Notes under the pieces: generated by a model | Seen by the model: only the letters and a program-made list of their open reading frames with translations | The model's database searches: none | What the model was told of the DNA's origin: nothing | Translations under genes and position numbers: made by a program | Shown: one piece after another, positions 63,307-64,000 of the stretch | Layout of the letters: the number at the start of each line of letters is the position of its first letter | How positions within the stretch are numbered: position 1 is the first letter of the stretch | Assembly: GCF_004217225.1 (NCBI RefSeq) | Contig: NZ_SHKM01000001.1 | Coordinates: 248,001 to 312,000, forward strand | Source: Azospira oryzae | GTDB taxonomy: Bacteria > Pseudomonadota > Gammaproteobacteria > Burkholderiales > Rhodocyclaceae | DNA: 64,000 nt | Reading direction: 5' to 3'

Positions 63307-64000
63307 TTAAGCCCGCACCAGCCGCAGCACGGTGATTTCAGAGGGAGCGCCGAGGCGCTTGGGCGGGCCCCAGTAGCCGGTGCCGCGGCTGGTGTAGACC
63401 GTCAGCCGGCCCAGCCGGTGTAGGCCGGCGGTGAAGGGCTGTTGCAGGGGCACGAAGAAATTCCAGGGCCAGAACTGGCCGCCGTGGGTGTGGCCGGAAA
63501 GCTGCAGGTCGAAGCCGGCGGCAGCGGCAGCCGGCGCCGAGCGGGGCTGGTGGGCGAGCAGGATGCGGGTTAGCCCCGGCGGGCTGCCGGCCAGGGCTGC
63601 CGCCGGGTCGCTGGCCTGGGCCGTATCGAAGGCGCCGGCCGAATAGTCCGTCACCCCGGCCAGCACCAGGCGGGAGCCATGGTGGGCGATGACGGTGTGG
63701 CCGTTGTGCAAGCCCTTGAGGCCGATGCGCTCGAACTCCGCCATCCAGGCCCCAGCGCCCGAATAGTATTCATGGTTGCCGGTGACGAAATAGCTGCCGT
63801 GGCGGCTGCGCAGCTGGCCCAGGGGCGCGGTGTGTTCCCGTAGATGCTCCACGCTGCCATCTACCACGTCGCCGGTGATGGCCACCAGATCGGCCTCCAG
63901 CCCATTGACCCGGTCCACGATGGCCTGCACGTAGTCCCGCTTGATGGTGGGCCCCACGTGGATGTCGCTGAGCTGGACGATGGTGAAGCCCTCCAGTGCC
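63307..64000 (-). CDS. Metallophosphoesterase (calcineurin-like), C-terminal part (cut by window edge)
   Basis: The frame extends past the window end. Visible metal-site motifs: FTIVQLSDIHVG (DxH) at the edge, VAITGDVVDG (GDxxD), VTGNHEYY (GNH[E/D]) and LSGHTHGGQFWPWN (GHTH), the full set of the YkuE/YaeI-like group. The last part, RLGRLTVYTSRGTGYWGPPKRLGAPSEI, is typical of membrane-anchored members that act on lipid or nucleotide phosphates; the N-terminal membrane part lies outside. Convergent with the MCP. Confidence 0.93.
   Translation of the reverse strand, partial: ALEGFTIVQLSDIHVGPTIKRDYVQAIVDRVNGLEADLVAITGDVVDGSVEHLREHTAPLGQLRSRHGSYFVTGNHEYYSGAGAWMAEFERIGLKGLHNGHTVIAHHGSRLVLAGVTDYSAGAFDTAQASDPAAALAGSPPGLTRILLAHQPRSAPAAAAAGFDLQLSGHTHGGQFWPWNFFVPLQQPFTAGLHRLGRLTVYTSRGTGYWGPPKRLGAPSEITVLRLVRA

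Overview
The window reads as part of a high-GC betaproteobacterial chromosome, most likely a denitrifying member of the Rhodocyclales (Azospira/Dechloromonas/Thauera type). This is inferred from strong G/C use at third codon positions, a cytochrome cd1 nitrite reductase with its c551 donor, many c-type cytochromes, a phasin, a methyl-accepting chemotaxis protein and DNR/FNR-type and LexA-type operators. Taxonomy cannot be proven from the sequence alone. No rRNA, tRNA, CRISPR array, phage or complete insertion sequence was found. Both ends cut genes (a cysteine synthase/CBS-family enzyme on the left, a metallophosphoesterase on the right).

Layout. 0-3.7 kb: sulfur-type genes (PLP enzyme, rhodanese, DUF2325), then an AT-rich patch with IS3 transposase debris, two orphan membrane proteins and a decayed second copy of the DUF2325 3' end. 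3.7-15.4 kb: ordinary chromosome: a REC-PAS-PAS-GGDEF protein, chromate transporter, YheS-like ABC-F protein, two lipoproteins, an YddA-like ABC exporter, a LexA-controlled 56-residue protein behind a large perfect palindrome, a YajD-like HNH protein and a methyltransferase. 15.6-17.5 kb: a low-GC minus-strand island with attC-like sites and a putative abortive-infection (putAbiC) gene. 17.8-22.3 kb: a complete branched-chain amino-acid ABC operon (livK-H-M-G-F). 22.8-28.1 kb: an FKBP isomerase, ArfB, and a methionine locus (metN-metI-metQ-mtnD-metQ). 28.4-36 kb: acyl-CoA synthetase, LysR with azoreductase and pirin, a DUF2242 lipoprotein, a phasin, and SOS-controlled dinB.

36-42.6 kb is a denitrification block: nirS behind two FNR/DNR boxes, a Crp/Fnr regulator fused to a PilJ/NarX-like sensory domain, nirM behind another FNR box, and a TtrS/TtrR-like two-component system. 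42.6-44.8 kb: divergent MocR regulator and AhpD-like protein. 44.8-46.75 kb: a second low-GC island with a good attC site and three unrecognised genes, beginning with the same ~200-bp element as the first island. 46.8-52.4 kb: a tandem flavodoxin-fold protein diverging from a three-gene cytochrome operon with nine heme sites (a five-heme AdhB-TsdA fusion, a c4-like diheme protein, and TsdA). 52.5-64 kb: SDR/LysR pair, a 15-bp minisatellite, TraB/GumN protein, a lipoprotein hydrolase, a 1255-residue autotransporter, a methyltransferase followed by a second copy of the autotransporter 3' tail, an MCP and a phosphoesterase.

Most likely to be new: the two integrase-less attC islands with unknown or defence-like genes (one attC is translated as part of a protein); the soluble Fnr-PilJ fusion between nirS and nirM; the AdhB-TsdA pentaheme fusion; and the palindromic SOS promoter with its small protein.
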